The notes below the pieces were generated by a model. That model made no database searches. It saw nothing but the letters and a program-made list of their open reading frames with translations, and had not been told where the DNA came from. From Pterois miles (lineage: Eukaryota; Chordata; Actinopteri; Perciformes; Scorpaenidae): a stretch of DNA of 64,000 nucleotides. How positions within the stretch are numbered: the stretch's first letter is position 1; each line of letters opens with the position of its first letter. The stretch lies in contig CAMQGK010000328.1 in NCBI GenBank assembly GCA_947000775.1, forward strand, positions 1,508,001 through 1,572,000, written 5' to 3'. The position numbers and the translations under genes are program-made. Positions 12,601 to 26,300 of this stretch are shown in pieces.

Positions 12601-15600
12601 CATACATTATGATTGTAATGTAATGTCACATCACTGTTTTGGTCGATGCCTAGGATGATCGCTGGCGCCTAGTACCTTTAATTACTAAACACATGGTGTG
12701 TGGACATCAGTATCATTGGAGACAAGGAATGGGAACGGTTCGGGTAAATATCTGAACCGCTTGGTTTGCTAGTCACAGTTCGGGTCGTGCGTGTACCGCT
12801 CGGTTCATTTGAAATAGGTTACGAGGCAGATTGTGTTTTTTCATTGTGTTTATTGTCACACTAGAAATCAAGGCCTATGGAAAGAGGCTGGGACACGGCG
12901 AACAGGAATATGAGGTAGAACACATGCGCAGGGTAACTGAAGCTGCAGTCGTTGTTATTGGATCAATTTCAGTGAGGGCGGACCAGATTTTACTGCACAT
13001 GTATTGTACCGCCAAAGATACGAGGCGTTGATGAGGCGTGACCCCGCCTCCTTCCTTCTCAGTCTTTTCAGCTGGCAGAGACGTTGATGAAGAGCAGAGT
13101 CCGGCTGTGATTGGTTAAGGAAATGAAGAGAGGACACAATACAGTTCAGGTAGAGGATCCACCGGCGTCGTTTGGCTCTGCTGTGTAGGAGCATTACAGG
13201 TTTGGTGTCAAGTATGACGGTGATGGGAAAAAAAGTGGAGGATAAAACGTCAACTGTGTGTAAGCACTGTGCGAAAAGTGGCTAATGCTAGCAGCAACAC
13301 TTCCAATATGATGAATGATTTACAGAGACATCACTCCGGTGTGTCCGTTAATAGGAGGAGAGAGTCGGGGAGGAAAGAGCAACTCCTTCTCCCAGCAGCC
13401 TTTAAACAGCCTCTACATGCAGACTCAGACAGAGCTCAGAGCAGGAAACACAACTAAAGCATCAGGGAGGTTTATAGTTTATATATATAGATATGCAGTC
13501 TTATGCAGCCGTGGAGGAAGCTGGATTTCAGCTTATGATTCAGGTACTTGAGCCATGCTATAATCTGCCGTCTCACAGACACATCAGCTACACAGTAATT
13601 CCCAAACTATATGAACAGAAACAACATACTGTACTGAACCGAACTGAAAACCGTAACCCCAAACCGTGATATGAACCGAACCGTGAATTTTATGAACCAT
13701 CCCACCCCTAGTGGAGACCCATCTGACTGTAAATTGGCTTTAAGACGTAACTGACCTGTGGAGTTACGATTTCTTTTCACAAAGATACATGAGATGTTCC
13801 TGTTGAAGTCACTGGGTCTCTGTTTGACAACATGCTGTGCATATTCACAGCGAGTGTAAAGCTATGAGAGAGACGAGAATGCAGTCTGGACCTCAACATC
13901 ACAACCAGAAGCTGAAGTGTTAGTGCTGTTGTTACCTCGAAGGTGTGGTCCAGTCGGTAGACCGGAGAGGAGTTCATGGCACTGACCACCTCCAGAACAC
14001 CGTTGAAATTGTTGAGTTCCTGAAAAACCTGCAGGATCTCGATGATCCGAGACACAACGGCAACTCGTTCCTCCAGGTTCTCGGTTTCTATGATACACCT
14101 GCAGAGAGAAAACACACACACCTGTTGTTAGACGGGCAACAGGTCACACTGGTGGTTGGAGCGGTGACCAGGTGAAACAGCTCAAGGTTGACGGTGAAGG
14201 TATAATTACAGGTTAAGCAGGTTAAGTGAGAGGTGTTGTCAGAGGTCAGAGTGGATCAGAACACCGACAGTACCTGCTCCAAAATCTGATTGGTTGGTTT
14301 CAATCTGAGGGAGCGAATCATCGACCCAAGTCCATCTACCTGTTGTCAGATATACTGGTTGGACTGAACAGGTATATGGTGACAGCTCAGTGAGGAACAT
14401 TGGTTGGTGCTCAGGTCGTGATGGTCTCTGAGGTCACCTTATATTTAAGTTTGTATAAGGACAGTTTGTTGGTGATGTCAGAGTGGGGTCTTACTTTTCG
14501 AACCACAGCGTGAGGTTGGTGGTGTGTCGGATCATCCTCAGCAAGTTGGGGGAGTGAAGCTCTTTGTCCTCTTTGGTCCAGACGCTGCCGACCAGCTCTG
14601 ACGGCTGCACTGCCCTACAGGAGGTCAAAGGTCACACAGGTGAGACGGTGTGAGACAAGTGCGTGACAGGTGTGTGACGGCCTTGGGTACGACCGTCACA
14701 GGGATGACAACAGGTCACCTGTTACCTGTAGAAGTCAGACTCGAGCAGGGTGAGCTGCCGGCCAATCTCGATGGGGTGCAGTGTCATGAGGTCAAACTGC
14801 TCTGTGTTTCCTGGTTTACAGATGTGCCACTCGATGGGAGGAGGAGAGTTCTGGAAGGTGATGCTGTGACTGGGCACGCTCACCTGAACCTGCTTCTTCC
14901 TCTGGATGATCTTAGTGATCGACTCCACCCACTTCCTCATTGCCTTACCTGCAGCACATAACATTTATTATTATCAGCCAGCTCCATAGACACAGGTGAT
15001 CACACAGGTACGTACCTCTGACTGATGACTGACAGGTGATCACACAGGTACGTACCTCTGACTGATGACTGACAGGTGATCACACAGGTACGTACCTCTG
15101 ACTGATGACTGACAGGTGATCACACAGGTACGTACCTCTGACTGATGACTGACAGGTGATCACACAGGTACGTACCTCTGACTGATGACTGACAGGTGAT
15201 CACACAGGTACGTACCTCTGACTGATGACTGACAGGTGATCACACAGGTACGTACCTCTGACTGATGACTGACAGGTGATCACACAGGTACGTACCTCTG
15301 ACTGATGACTGACAGGTGATCACACAGGTACGTACCTCTGACTGATGACTGACAGGTGATCACACAGGTACGTACCTCTGACTGATGACTGACAGGTGAT
15401 CACACAGGTACGTACCTCTGACTGATGACTGACAGGTGATCACACAGGTACGTACCTCTGACTGAGGCGATGAACTCCTCCAGTTGTCTCAGCAGGTGAG
15501 TGTCTCTCTCGAAGTCGTAGAAGTGATGCTCCACCCAGTGACGACACACATTCAACACTCTGCAGGAGGAGTTGTCACAGAGAGAGCGGAGGTCATATGA

Positions 15601-18215
15601 TGAACTTAAAAACCTTTTAGAGATTATTATTTATTAGAAATTGTATTACAATATTATTATTTATTATTTAATTAAGATTGTTATGGGTGAAGTTTTGATT
15701 GTCAACATTTTAAAAGGTTTTATTGGTTGAGTTCTCCTTGTACTCTCGCTGACTCTGTCCGATCCTGATCACACTGTGAAGCATTTTCATGTATTAGAAA
15801 TAAAGCAGTAAGGATCAGTTCCAGTGCGACTCTCTGAGCACCACGGTTGTCCTTTCCTGAGAAGAGCTCAGGAAAGGACGCAGGACGTCATGTTAGGGAT
15901 CCTCCAGCAGGTGTCAGTCTCTACCTGAGTTGGACCGGCTGAACAAACTCTTTACGGAAGCGTTTGAGTTCAGCGCTGAGCGGCTGCTCTCCTCCCTCCA
16001 TCGGATCAACCTCGCTGGGCCTTGGCTCCGGGATCTCAAACCTGAAGATGGGAACACCACAGACCTGAGACCAGCACTCAGAGCTGTCATATTATTTTAG
16101 ACTCAGTATATACATAAAATGATAAAGAAAAGTAGTTAGCATAATACTACTGAGAATGGTCACCATGGTAACACAGATCTGTCCTGTGATTGGACATAGT
16201 CAAAGCATTGTGATTGGTCTCACCTCTCCATGAGCAGATCCAGCAGCTCCTGAGGTTTACAGAACGACCGGTAGGTGGTCAGAAATGTTCGGACAAAGTT
16301 TGGATCTGAAGGAGGAAACAGACAGACGGACCAACAATCAATAAACCTTCTGATCACTCATTCATACCAGGAGAAAGTTATCAATAAACTCTCTGATTGC
16401 TCAGACCAGGAGAAAGTTATCAATAAACTCTCTGATCACTCAGACCAGGAGAAAGTTATCAATAAACTCTCTGATCACTCAGATCAGGAAAACGTTATCA
16501 ATAAACTCTCTGATCACTCAGACCAGGAAAACGTTATCAATAACCTCTCTGATCACTCAGACCAGGAGAAAGTTATCAATAACCTCTCTGATCACTCAGA
16601 CCAGGAGAGGGTGATCAATAAACTCTCTGATCAGAGTCCTGCACCAGTTGATCATATTCAGGGTATCTTCTGGTTTAACCAACTACATCCATCCCTCTAA
16701 GCAGACTGATGACGCTGTTACCAGAGTTTCTACATCTGGACAGAAGGGGGCGGGGTTTACAGCATCTGACCAATCACAGACATGGAAGGTTCTATTGTCA
16801 GCAGAGCATTACAATATACACAGAAGAGAAAACTATACTATGAGACTATATGAAGTTATACACAACACCAGACAACAGTAATGTTGGATGGATGGATGGA
16901 TGGATGGATGGATAGATGGATGGATGGATGGATGGATGGATGGATGGATGATAGATGGATGGAACTTAAGATGGTCCAGAGCAGGTCAGGTGTTCAGCAT
17001 CAGTTACCATGGTGATCTACCCCTGTCAGAAGTGAACTGCCATCGTCGGACTGAAAACCCTGAAGGGTTAACTCTGAAGTTACCTCGCTAACCCTAAATC
17101 CTGGTTCCTGGTACCAGCCTCAGCAGAGGGTTATTAATAAACACACCTGGTCACACCTGAGATACTCAACTGGTGAAAACAAAACAGACTAACCCTTTAA
17201 ACTACAAACTAAACTAGACCCTTTAGAACCACACAGCACAACTTCAATCATTAATCAACGATCAATTACTTTCCTGTTGATCGACTAAGTGATCTTTAAT
17301 TAATCAACACTGAAACAGATGATGTTTCTTCTACAAATCTCTATCATTTGTTTCCATATTCAGCAGCTTTATTTTGAAAGAGCACCCGCTTCTCCTTCCT
17401 GTCTTCGGGCTGAAAGAAGACCTGGACCAGATCACCGGAGGCTTCCTGACCTCCTGGTGACATCACGCCGTCACAGTGACATCATGCCTTACCTGCGTAC
17501 ATGTGGAAGGTGAGTCTCTCGATCAGTTTCAGGACTGTCCCTGCTTTGATGATGGGGATCCCAGACTTGGACTGGACATTCTCCTCGAATACGACATTCT
17601 CCTCGGAGTCCGGCTCGGCAAAGCGGTACACCTCAGCTCCCGGCAGCCTCATCTGCTCCTCCTTCTCCTCCTGCAGCATGGCCGAGTCCAGCATGCGTTC
17701 CAGCGTGCTGCGATACTGCAGCGAGATCAGCGCCGCCATCCAGCCATTCTTCTCCTCCGCAGATTTGGCAGCGAACACCACGCTGTTCCCGTCCTTCAGG
17801 ATGATCTCAAAGGCGTGCCGGTACTCGCCCTCCTTGTCATCCTTGTCATTGATCTGGACTTTGCGCATGAAGAACTTTTCTTTCAACCGGTACTCTGCGG
17901 TGGAACCGGCACCGGGCAGCCGTGGCGGGCCGTGGTTGGACTTGCAGCAGATCATCAGGCCATCAAACAGGAAGATGTGGCGCTCATGTTTGGCGCCCAC
18001 ACGGGTCAGCGTGCCCTCCATGATGAACTCGTTGCAGCACTGTCCGATGTCCTTCCCTTCCCAGCCGTCAATGTTCTTCTGGATCTCGTTCATCTTCTTG
18101 ATAGCGAGGTGCTTCCCCTTCATCTGATGGCTGTAGAACCGACACGCTGACTCACTGCACACCACAGAAGAAGAAGAGTGAGTAAATCAGGACTCTACAC
18201 ACCACAGAAGAAGAA

Positions 18216-18250
<35 letters not shown>

Positions 18251-20275
18251 AGTTAATCAGGCATCTCCAGTCAGGGAGAATCTAAGTCCAGATTGAGTGT
18301 TGGTGCTACGACCTGAACCAGTAATCAGTGACATCACAACAATCAATCAGCAGAGGCAGTTAAAGCAGTAAACACAAACACATATGATATTGATCTATAT
18401 TATTGATCATAATGTAACAGTACAGTTAGTTCATTAATAACACATATTCCTCATAACATCTCTGGATTTAGATCATATACATCCAGGTCAAAGTCCACAT
18501 AACATCTACAGATCCATCTCCATGATAACCTACTCTACTGATGAAGACCAAGAGGCATGGTTGAAAACACTGGGGAAAAAAAGGTTGTAAGCGGACCTTG
18601 ATTTGGAACACTTCTGAAACTGCAGACTTTTATTGTGTAGTGTAGAATGCACTTCCTGTTTGGAAGGCTCCTCATTAGGCTCGTTGGAGAATCCATCGCC
18701 GCCGATCACCGCACAATGCATGCTGGTTAGATTTGTGTCTGATTGATGTCAACTTGTTCTGATGTCATGACCACGTGGACAACGATGACGCGCTGCAGTT
18801 GCTCTCCACTGATTTTAAGACCCAGGGCATTATGGGAAATGCTTTGCTGTCACCTGATCAGAGAGCTGATTGGCTCTGAGTTTTGACAGCAAACACCAGG
18901 TGTTGTTGAAAGTCTGAACTTTCTATGTAATTACAATATTTAATACCAGATTGTAGGTTATTAGTCTCATTTTGTGTAATGAAGGTTTCATCTGTAAACT
19001 AACACATCCGGAGTGGTTGATAATAATAATAATAATAATAGTAATAATAGTAATAAAAATAATAATAATGAAGGTTATTTATGTGCACTTATCAACACGA
19101 GTGCTCATTACAAAGTGTTTTACTAGGCTGACATAAAAATCATAAAGGACAGAACCCAACAGCAGATATCCGCACATTTCCAAATAGATTTAATAACAAA
19201 TATAAATAAATCTGAATGTGGTCTGAAAACTATGGGTGGTCTACAGATCAGATCTGACAGGATGAAAGTGGACTTCCTGTAAATTCAGTGAGGGCTGCGG
19301 GAAATTGTCTGACCTGATTATTGTTTAGTCTCCGCCCCCTGTGATGAGTCTCCGCCCCCTGATGTTAAGCCTTCACCCCCTGCTGTTTAGTCTCCGCCCC
19401 CTGTGACCAGTCCCCGCCCCGTCATTAGTCTCCACCCCTGCTGTTTAGTCTCCGCCCCCTGTGATCAGTCCCCGCCCCCTGTGATCAGTCCCCGCCCCCT
19501 GTAATTAGTCCCCACCCCCTGCTGTTTAGTCTCCGCCCCCTGTGATGAGTCTCCGCCCCCTGATGTTAAGTCTCCACCCTCTGCTGTTAGTCTCCACACC
19601 CTGTTGTTAAGTCTCCACCACCCCCTGCTGTTAGTCTCCATCCGCTGTTAAGTCTCCGCCCCTGTTGTTAAGTCTCCGCCCCCTGCTGTTTAGTCTCTTC
19701 CCCCTGCTATTAAGTCTCCACCCCTGTTGTTAAGCCTTCACCCCCTGCTGTTTAGTCTCCGCCCCCTGTGATGAGTCTCCGCCCCTGCTGTCCAGGAGAG
19801 GAGCAGTTCATCTCCAGTGAGCCTAGTGGGCTGGTTTTCTACATGTTCATCATGTGACAGAACAGTGAGTTCTGATCGAATAGGCTGATTGGTTTTCTAG
19901 GTTTATCATGTGACAGCAGAGTGAGTTCTGATTGGATACCATGATTGGTTTTCTACACTTTCATCATGTGACAGCAGATTGAGTTCTGATTGGATACCCT
20001 GATTGGTTTTCTACACTTTCATTGTGTGACAGCAGAGTGAGTTCTGATTGGATGATGTGATTGTGGTCTGTACAAACCAGCGAGGCTGCTCCGACAGGAG
20101 GTGAGGTCACAGCAGGAAGACCTCCAACATCAGCTCGCACAAAGAGGCGGACTGTTACACAAAGACACAGTGATGACATCATCACGTACCTGCTGCTCAC
20201 GTGTTTCAGCCTGGAAGTTCACAGATCTCCAGAGAAGGTTTATCTCAAGTTAAAATGTAGCTTCATCAACTTCTA

Positions 20276-20324
<49 letters not shown>

Positions 20325-23300
20325 TACCCGGGGCCTCCTCCCAGCTGGTCGTGACTGGAGTGCCTAGGGAGGCGTCCAGGGGGCATCCTTACCAGATACC
20401 CAAACCACCTCAAATGGCTTCTTTCAACGCAAAGGAGCAGCGGCTCTACTCCGAGTCCATCGTGGATGGCTGAGCTTCTTACCCTATCTCTAAGGGAGAC
20501 ACCAGACACCCTCCTGAGAAAACCCATTTCGGCAGCTTGTACCCACAATCTAGTTGTTTCGGTCATGACCCAGCCCTCATGACGATAGGTGAGAGTAGAA
20601 ACAAAGACTGACCAGCCTGCCTTCTGGCTCAGCTCTCTTTTCGTCACAACGATGCGGTACAGCGAATGCAACACCGCCCCTGCAGCTCTGATTCTCCGGC
20701 CAGTCTCACGCTCCATTGTCTCCTCACTCAGGAACAAGATCCTGAGCTACTTGAACTCCTTCACTTCAAACAAATGAAGGGACATAAATCACATCAGATG
20801 TTGATGAACGAATTATTTACATTGAAAATCTTTACAGATCTACACTGTATAATTAGTTGAAACCAGAACCATCAACCCACTCAGGGCTGGATTCAGGATC
20901 ACACCGAGGCTCAAAGTAAACCAGTGAAATCACAGCTAATCCAACTAGTGTGAAGTACCTAACAGCAGTCAGGGTACCGTTGGCTATGACATGGAGGTCT
21001 GTGGGACCCTCCAAGGAGGTGCCTTCCCAGACCATCACTGATCCCCCACCAAACCGGTCATGTTGGATGATGTTACAGGCAGCATAACGTTCACCATGGT
21101 GTCTCCAGACTCTTTCACACCTGTCACATGTGCTCAGTGTGAACCTGGTCTCATCTGTGAAGAGGACAGGGAACCGATGGAGGACCTGCCAAGTCTGGTG
21201 TTCTCTGGTGAATACCAATGGAGCTGCAGGGTGCTGGGCTGTGAGCACAGGTCTCACTAGAAGAGGTCAGGTCCTCATGCCACCCTCATGGAGTCTGTTT
21301 CTGTCATGGAGCAGTGCTCCTCCTGGTCCTCCTCACACTAAGGAACAGATACCGGTCCTGACAGCCCTCCTGGTGTCTCCTCCAGGCTCTTGAGACTGTG
21401 CTGGGAGACACAGCAAACCTTCTAGTGACCTCACGTATGGATGATCCATCCTGGAGGATCTGGACTACCTGTATCAACCTGATCAGGCTGCAGGAACCAC
21501 CTCATACTACGAGTAGTGACAAGAACTCTATCAGAACCAGAACTAGAGTAGAATCGGTCAGGAAGGATCAGGAGAGCCACCACATGTAAAACCATCCCCT
21601 TTTTGTTGGTTGTCTCACTGTTGTCTCTCTATTACATCTGTCGTCACTTTCATTTGCTCCACAGCAGCTGAAAGTGATTCACCATCACTTGTTCTTCCTG
21701 AATGGACAGATCAATATCCCTGAAGATCAACCGACTTGGTGTTAAACTGGGATCATTAAGGGTCCCCTTCAGTTTAAAGCAGTGTATCTCTCTCTCTATA
21801 AAGTCTATCAACCCTATTACGAACCACCAGCAGTAACAATAGAAAGCAAAGAATGAAGAATCTGAAGTCACCTACGTCCTCATATCCACATGCTGATCAT
21901 CCAACCATCTGTCCTCTTCTCCACCTTTTCTCTCCTCCTTCTCTTCCTTTTTCTCCTTCTTTCTCCTTCTCGTTGTTGATCCCAGTGTATTTTAATCTAT
22001 AAACTCTATTACAGAACTACCAGTAGTAATAGTAGTAGTAGTAGCAGTAACAGTACTAGTAGTAGCAGTAACAGTACTAGTAGCTTTAATAGTGCTAGTA
22101 GCAGCAACAGTAACAGTACTATTGTAGTAGCAGCAGTAACAATATTAGTAGCAGTAACAGTACTACTACTAGGAGTAGTAGTAGCAGCAACAGTACTATT
22201 GCAGTACTAGCAGTAGTAGCGGAAATAGCAGTAGTAGTAGCAGTAACAGTACTAGTCGCAGTAACAGTACTATTGTAGTAGCAGTAGTAGTAGCAGTAAC
22301 AGTACTAGTAGCAGTAACAGTACTATTGTAGTAGCAGTAGTAGTAGCAGTAACAGTAGCAGTAGCAGTAACAGTACTAGTAGTAGCAGCAGCAGTAGCAG
22401 TAGTAGTGTTGGTGTTCTGTTGTGTCCTGTTCTTTCTAAGCAGCCGAGAACAATAAGCACCAGAGTCCAGATCCTGAGCACCCCCCCTTCCAACCCCCCA
22501 CCAGTCTATTTATGACCAGAGGGAAACAGGGAGGATGGGAGGAGTCCGTTCACCACACAAGTGTTCAGCTCTTTATGTTCAACAATTATATCTCATTATT
22601 CAACACATCACAAATCCACTAGGACCACTAGAACCCTATAACAGACCTATGAAACCCCATAGAGAACCACTAGAACCCTATAAAAGACCCATAAAACTCC
22701 ATAGAGGACCTCCAGAAACTCATAAAGGACAACTAGAACCCTATAACAGACCTATAAAACCCTATAAAGGACCCTCAGAACCTCATAAAGGACCACTAGA
22801 ACCCTATAACGGACCTATAAACCCCATAAAGGACCCCCAGAACCTCATTAAGGACCACAATTGACCCTGGTATCTTGATCCAAGGACCCCCACACACCAC
22901 CCATCTTGGCGTTGCCTGATGAAGGCATTAAGAATCGTGCCACTCCCTGCCACACTACAGCTGTGTAATGTGTGGGAAGGTTCCAGAGCGAGGGAACGTG
23001 ACATACCTTCAGCAAGACACCACATTACAACCCTAGGTCCATCAGCACAGGCTCCGCCCTCTACTGGACACTATGGGTATAGTGGGTGGAGCCCGATGGA
23101 TGTACGCCCTGCTGCAACACCACATCAACCTAACCACACCAAGGATTAGACACCACAGCCACCTACTTCTTTATAACCTCGGCCGCCGCAGCGGAGAGGT
23201 AGGGGACCCTCGCCACAACTGATCTGGGTCCCGTCATAGTCTAACCCTGCAGAGGCCAAAAACACAACAGTAGACACCCTGAACGCCATGTTCTCCGGGT

Positions 23301-26300
23301 CAACACGGACAACAGGAACATGTAACTGTGTCACGCCCAGACGGAGTCAAGTGCATCGCAACCCCTCCACCCACCCCCACCAGGTGCAGCTGTGTGTGTT
23401 CAGGTGTGTTCCAGTGTTTGCCGGTGAAGTACCTGAGCCTCCTCTTGGCGAGGCTCCTGGAGCAGATCCTCTCCATGCTGCTCTGCAGGTTGAGCAGAGC
23501 TGTGATGGCCTGCTTCAGACACTCTTTGTCCTCCTCTTCCTCACTCTTCTCCTCTAGTTGCTACGGAAACACAAAATAAACACATTAAAGAAAGAGTCAA
23601 TCACACCTGAGAGGTGATATCACCTGCAGGGACAGGTGAAGCTCCAAACACTACTCAAACAAGGTTTCAGGACTCACTGTAGACCAGGACTGTAGATCAG
23701 TTATATTCTGACTGAACAGAATAGAACTGTAAAATCAGCTGATATTAAAAGACCAGGCCCAGGCCCAGGCCCAGGCCCAGGCCCAGGCCCAGGCCCAGGA
23801 CCAGGACCAGGACCAGGCCCAGGACCAGATCCTTTTAACTGGTGGAGAATAAGAAGACTCTGGAGGGCAGAGTTCGTCCAAGAGAACCATTTCAGAACCA
23901 GAATCAACCAGAACCAAGACAGTTCCAGACCAGGCCAAAAGAGGGACTAAGGCTGTACCCTCTGTAGGCCAAATCTATATTTGGCCTACAGAGGGTACAG
24001 GATCAGAGCCAGGTCTGATTTGGACCTCAGTCCTGGTCCAGTAGTAGCACGAGAACAGGCACAGTAAAATAAGGTAGAATCTGGTCAGCTCTCATCTGTC
24101 CTGTCCCTTCAGGGTCCAGGATCAGAACCAGTTCAGCAAAAGTCTCCTGCCCCCCTCTGACCCTCCCCCCTCAGCCCTGAAATAATCTGTAGAACATGAC
24201 TGGAGGTATTTCAGTGATTTAACCTCAACTGGGCCAAAGGAGCTTACAGCTGCACAGCTGAAAGACCCACACCAGGACTGGATCTACTACAGGATACTGG
24301 TCTGACACCAGTCTGAGACTGTGACATATGGTGGGGCTTGTTAAACTGGACAGGTCTACATAAACTGGTTTCAAATCTTTAAGTCTGCTTTTTGTCTGTG
24401 TATTAAAGGTGTTTTAAGGGCCAAATAAACCTTTCATCAAAAACTACTGTCTATAGATACAGAGGAGTAACATCTACCTGAGTCTATATCAACATTAATA
24501 TATCATCAATTATTACTGTCTATAGATACAGAGGAGTAACGTCTACCTGAGTCTATATCAACATTAATATATCATTAATTATTACTGTCTATAGATACAG
24601 AGGAGTAACATCTACCTGAGTCTATATCAACATTAATATATCATCAATTATTACTGTCTATAGATACAGAGGAGTAACGTCTACCTGAGTCTACATCAAC
24701 ATTAATATATCATCAATTATTACTGTCTATAGATACAGAGGAGTAACGTCTACCTGAGTCTATATCAACATTAATATATCATCAATTATTACTGTCTATA
24801 GATACAGAGGAGTAACGTCTACCTGAGTCTATATCATCATTAATATATCATCAATTATTACTGTCTATAGATACAGAGGAGTAACATCTACCTGAGTCTA
24901 TATCATCATTAATATATCATCAATTATTACTGTCTATAGATACAGAGGAGTAACATCTACCTGAGTCTATATCAACATTAATATATCATCAATTATTACT
25001 GTCTATAGATACAGAGGAGTAACGTCTACCTGAGTCTACATCAACATTAATATATCATCAGCTATTATTGTCTATAGATATAGAGGAGTAACGTCTACCT
25101 GAGTCTATATCAACATTAATATATCATCAGCTATTATTGTCTTTATAAAGATATAGAGGAGTAACGTCTACCTGAGTCTATATCAACATTAATATATCAT
25201 CAGCTATTGTCTTTATAAAAATATAGAGGAGTAACGTCTACCTGAGTCTATATCAACATTAATATATCATCAGCTATTATTGTCTATAGATACAGAGGAG
25301 TAACGTCTACCTGAGTCTATATCAACATTAATATATCATCAGCTATTATTGTCTATAGATATAGAGGAGTAACGTCTACCTGAGTCTATATCAACATTAA
25401 TATATCATCAGCTATTATTGTCTATAGATATAGAGGAGTAACGTCTACCTGAGTCTATATCAACATTAATATATCATCAGCTATTATTGTCTATAGATAT
25501 AGAGGAGTAACGTCTACCTGAGTCTATATCAACATTAATATATCATCAGCTATTATTGTCTATAGATATAGAGGAGTAACGTCTACCTGAGTCTATATCA
25601 ACATTAATATATCATCAGCTATTATTGTCTATAGATACAGAGGAGTAACGTCTACCTGAGTCTATATCAACATTAATATATCATCAGCAATTATTATTGT
25701 CTATAGATATAGAGGAGTAACGTCTACCTGAGTCTATATCAACATTAATATATCATCAACTATTATTGTCTATAGATATAGAGGAGTAACGTCTACCTGA
25801 GTCTATATCAACATTAATATATCATCAGCTATTGTCTATATAAAGATACAGAGGAGTAATGTCTACCTGAGTCTATGATATAAACTACTTACTACCATTA
25901 TGTCTATATCTACTGATAATACTACTGCTAACTACTATAAACCAGCATGTTGTGAAGAGATTACGTCAGAAACACAACATGGAAAATAAAGCAGCAACCC
26001 TCCACAGCATCTCCAGCATCGGGAAAAGGCCCATAAATCTAATATGAAGACAGCTGGAGCTGATCCCAGCTGACACTGGGTGAAGGTGGGTACACCCTGG
26101 ACAGGTCTCCACACTATCCCAGGACTGACAGACAACCAGTCACCCTCACACCTACGGCGTCATCAGTTAACCTGCATGTCTTTGGACTGTGGGAGGAAAC
26201 CGGAGAACCGGAGTAAACCCACACTAACACGGAGAGGACATGCAATCTCCCCACAGAAGGACCCCAAGCTGGCTTTGAACCCAGAACCATCTCGCTGTGA

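Noticed and set aside
14992..15465. CRISPR array (regular 40-bp repeats)
   Set aside because: No unique spacers; whole unit is repeated, in a vertebrate intron.
17476..18150. Plus-strand frames of 224 and 208 codons over sos1 exon 10
   Set aside because: Antisense shadows of the PH-domain exon, whose minus-strand product is highly conserved.
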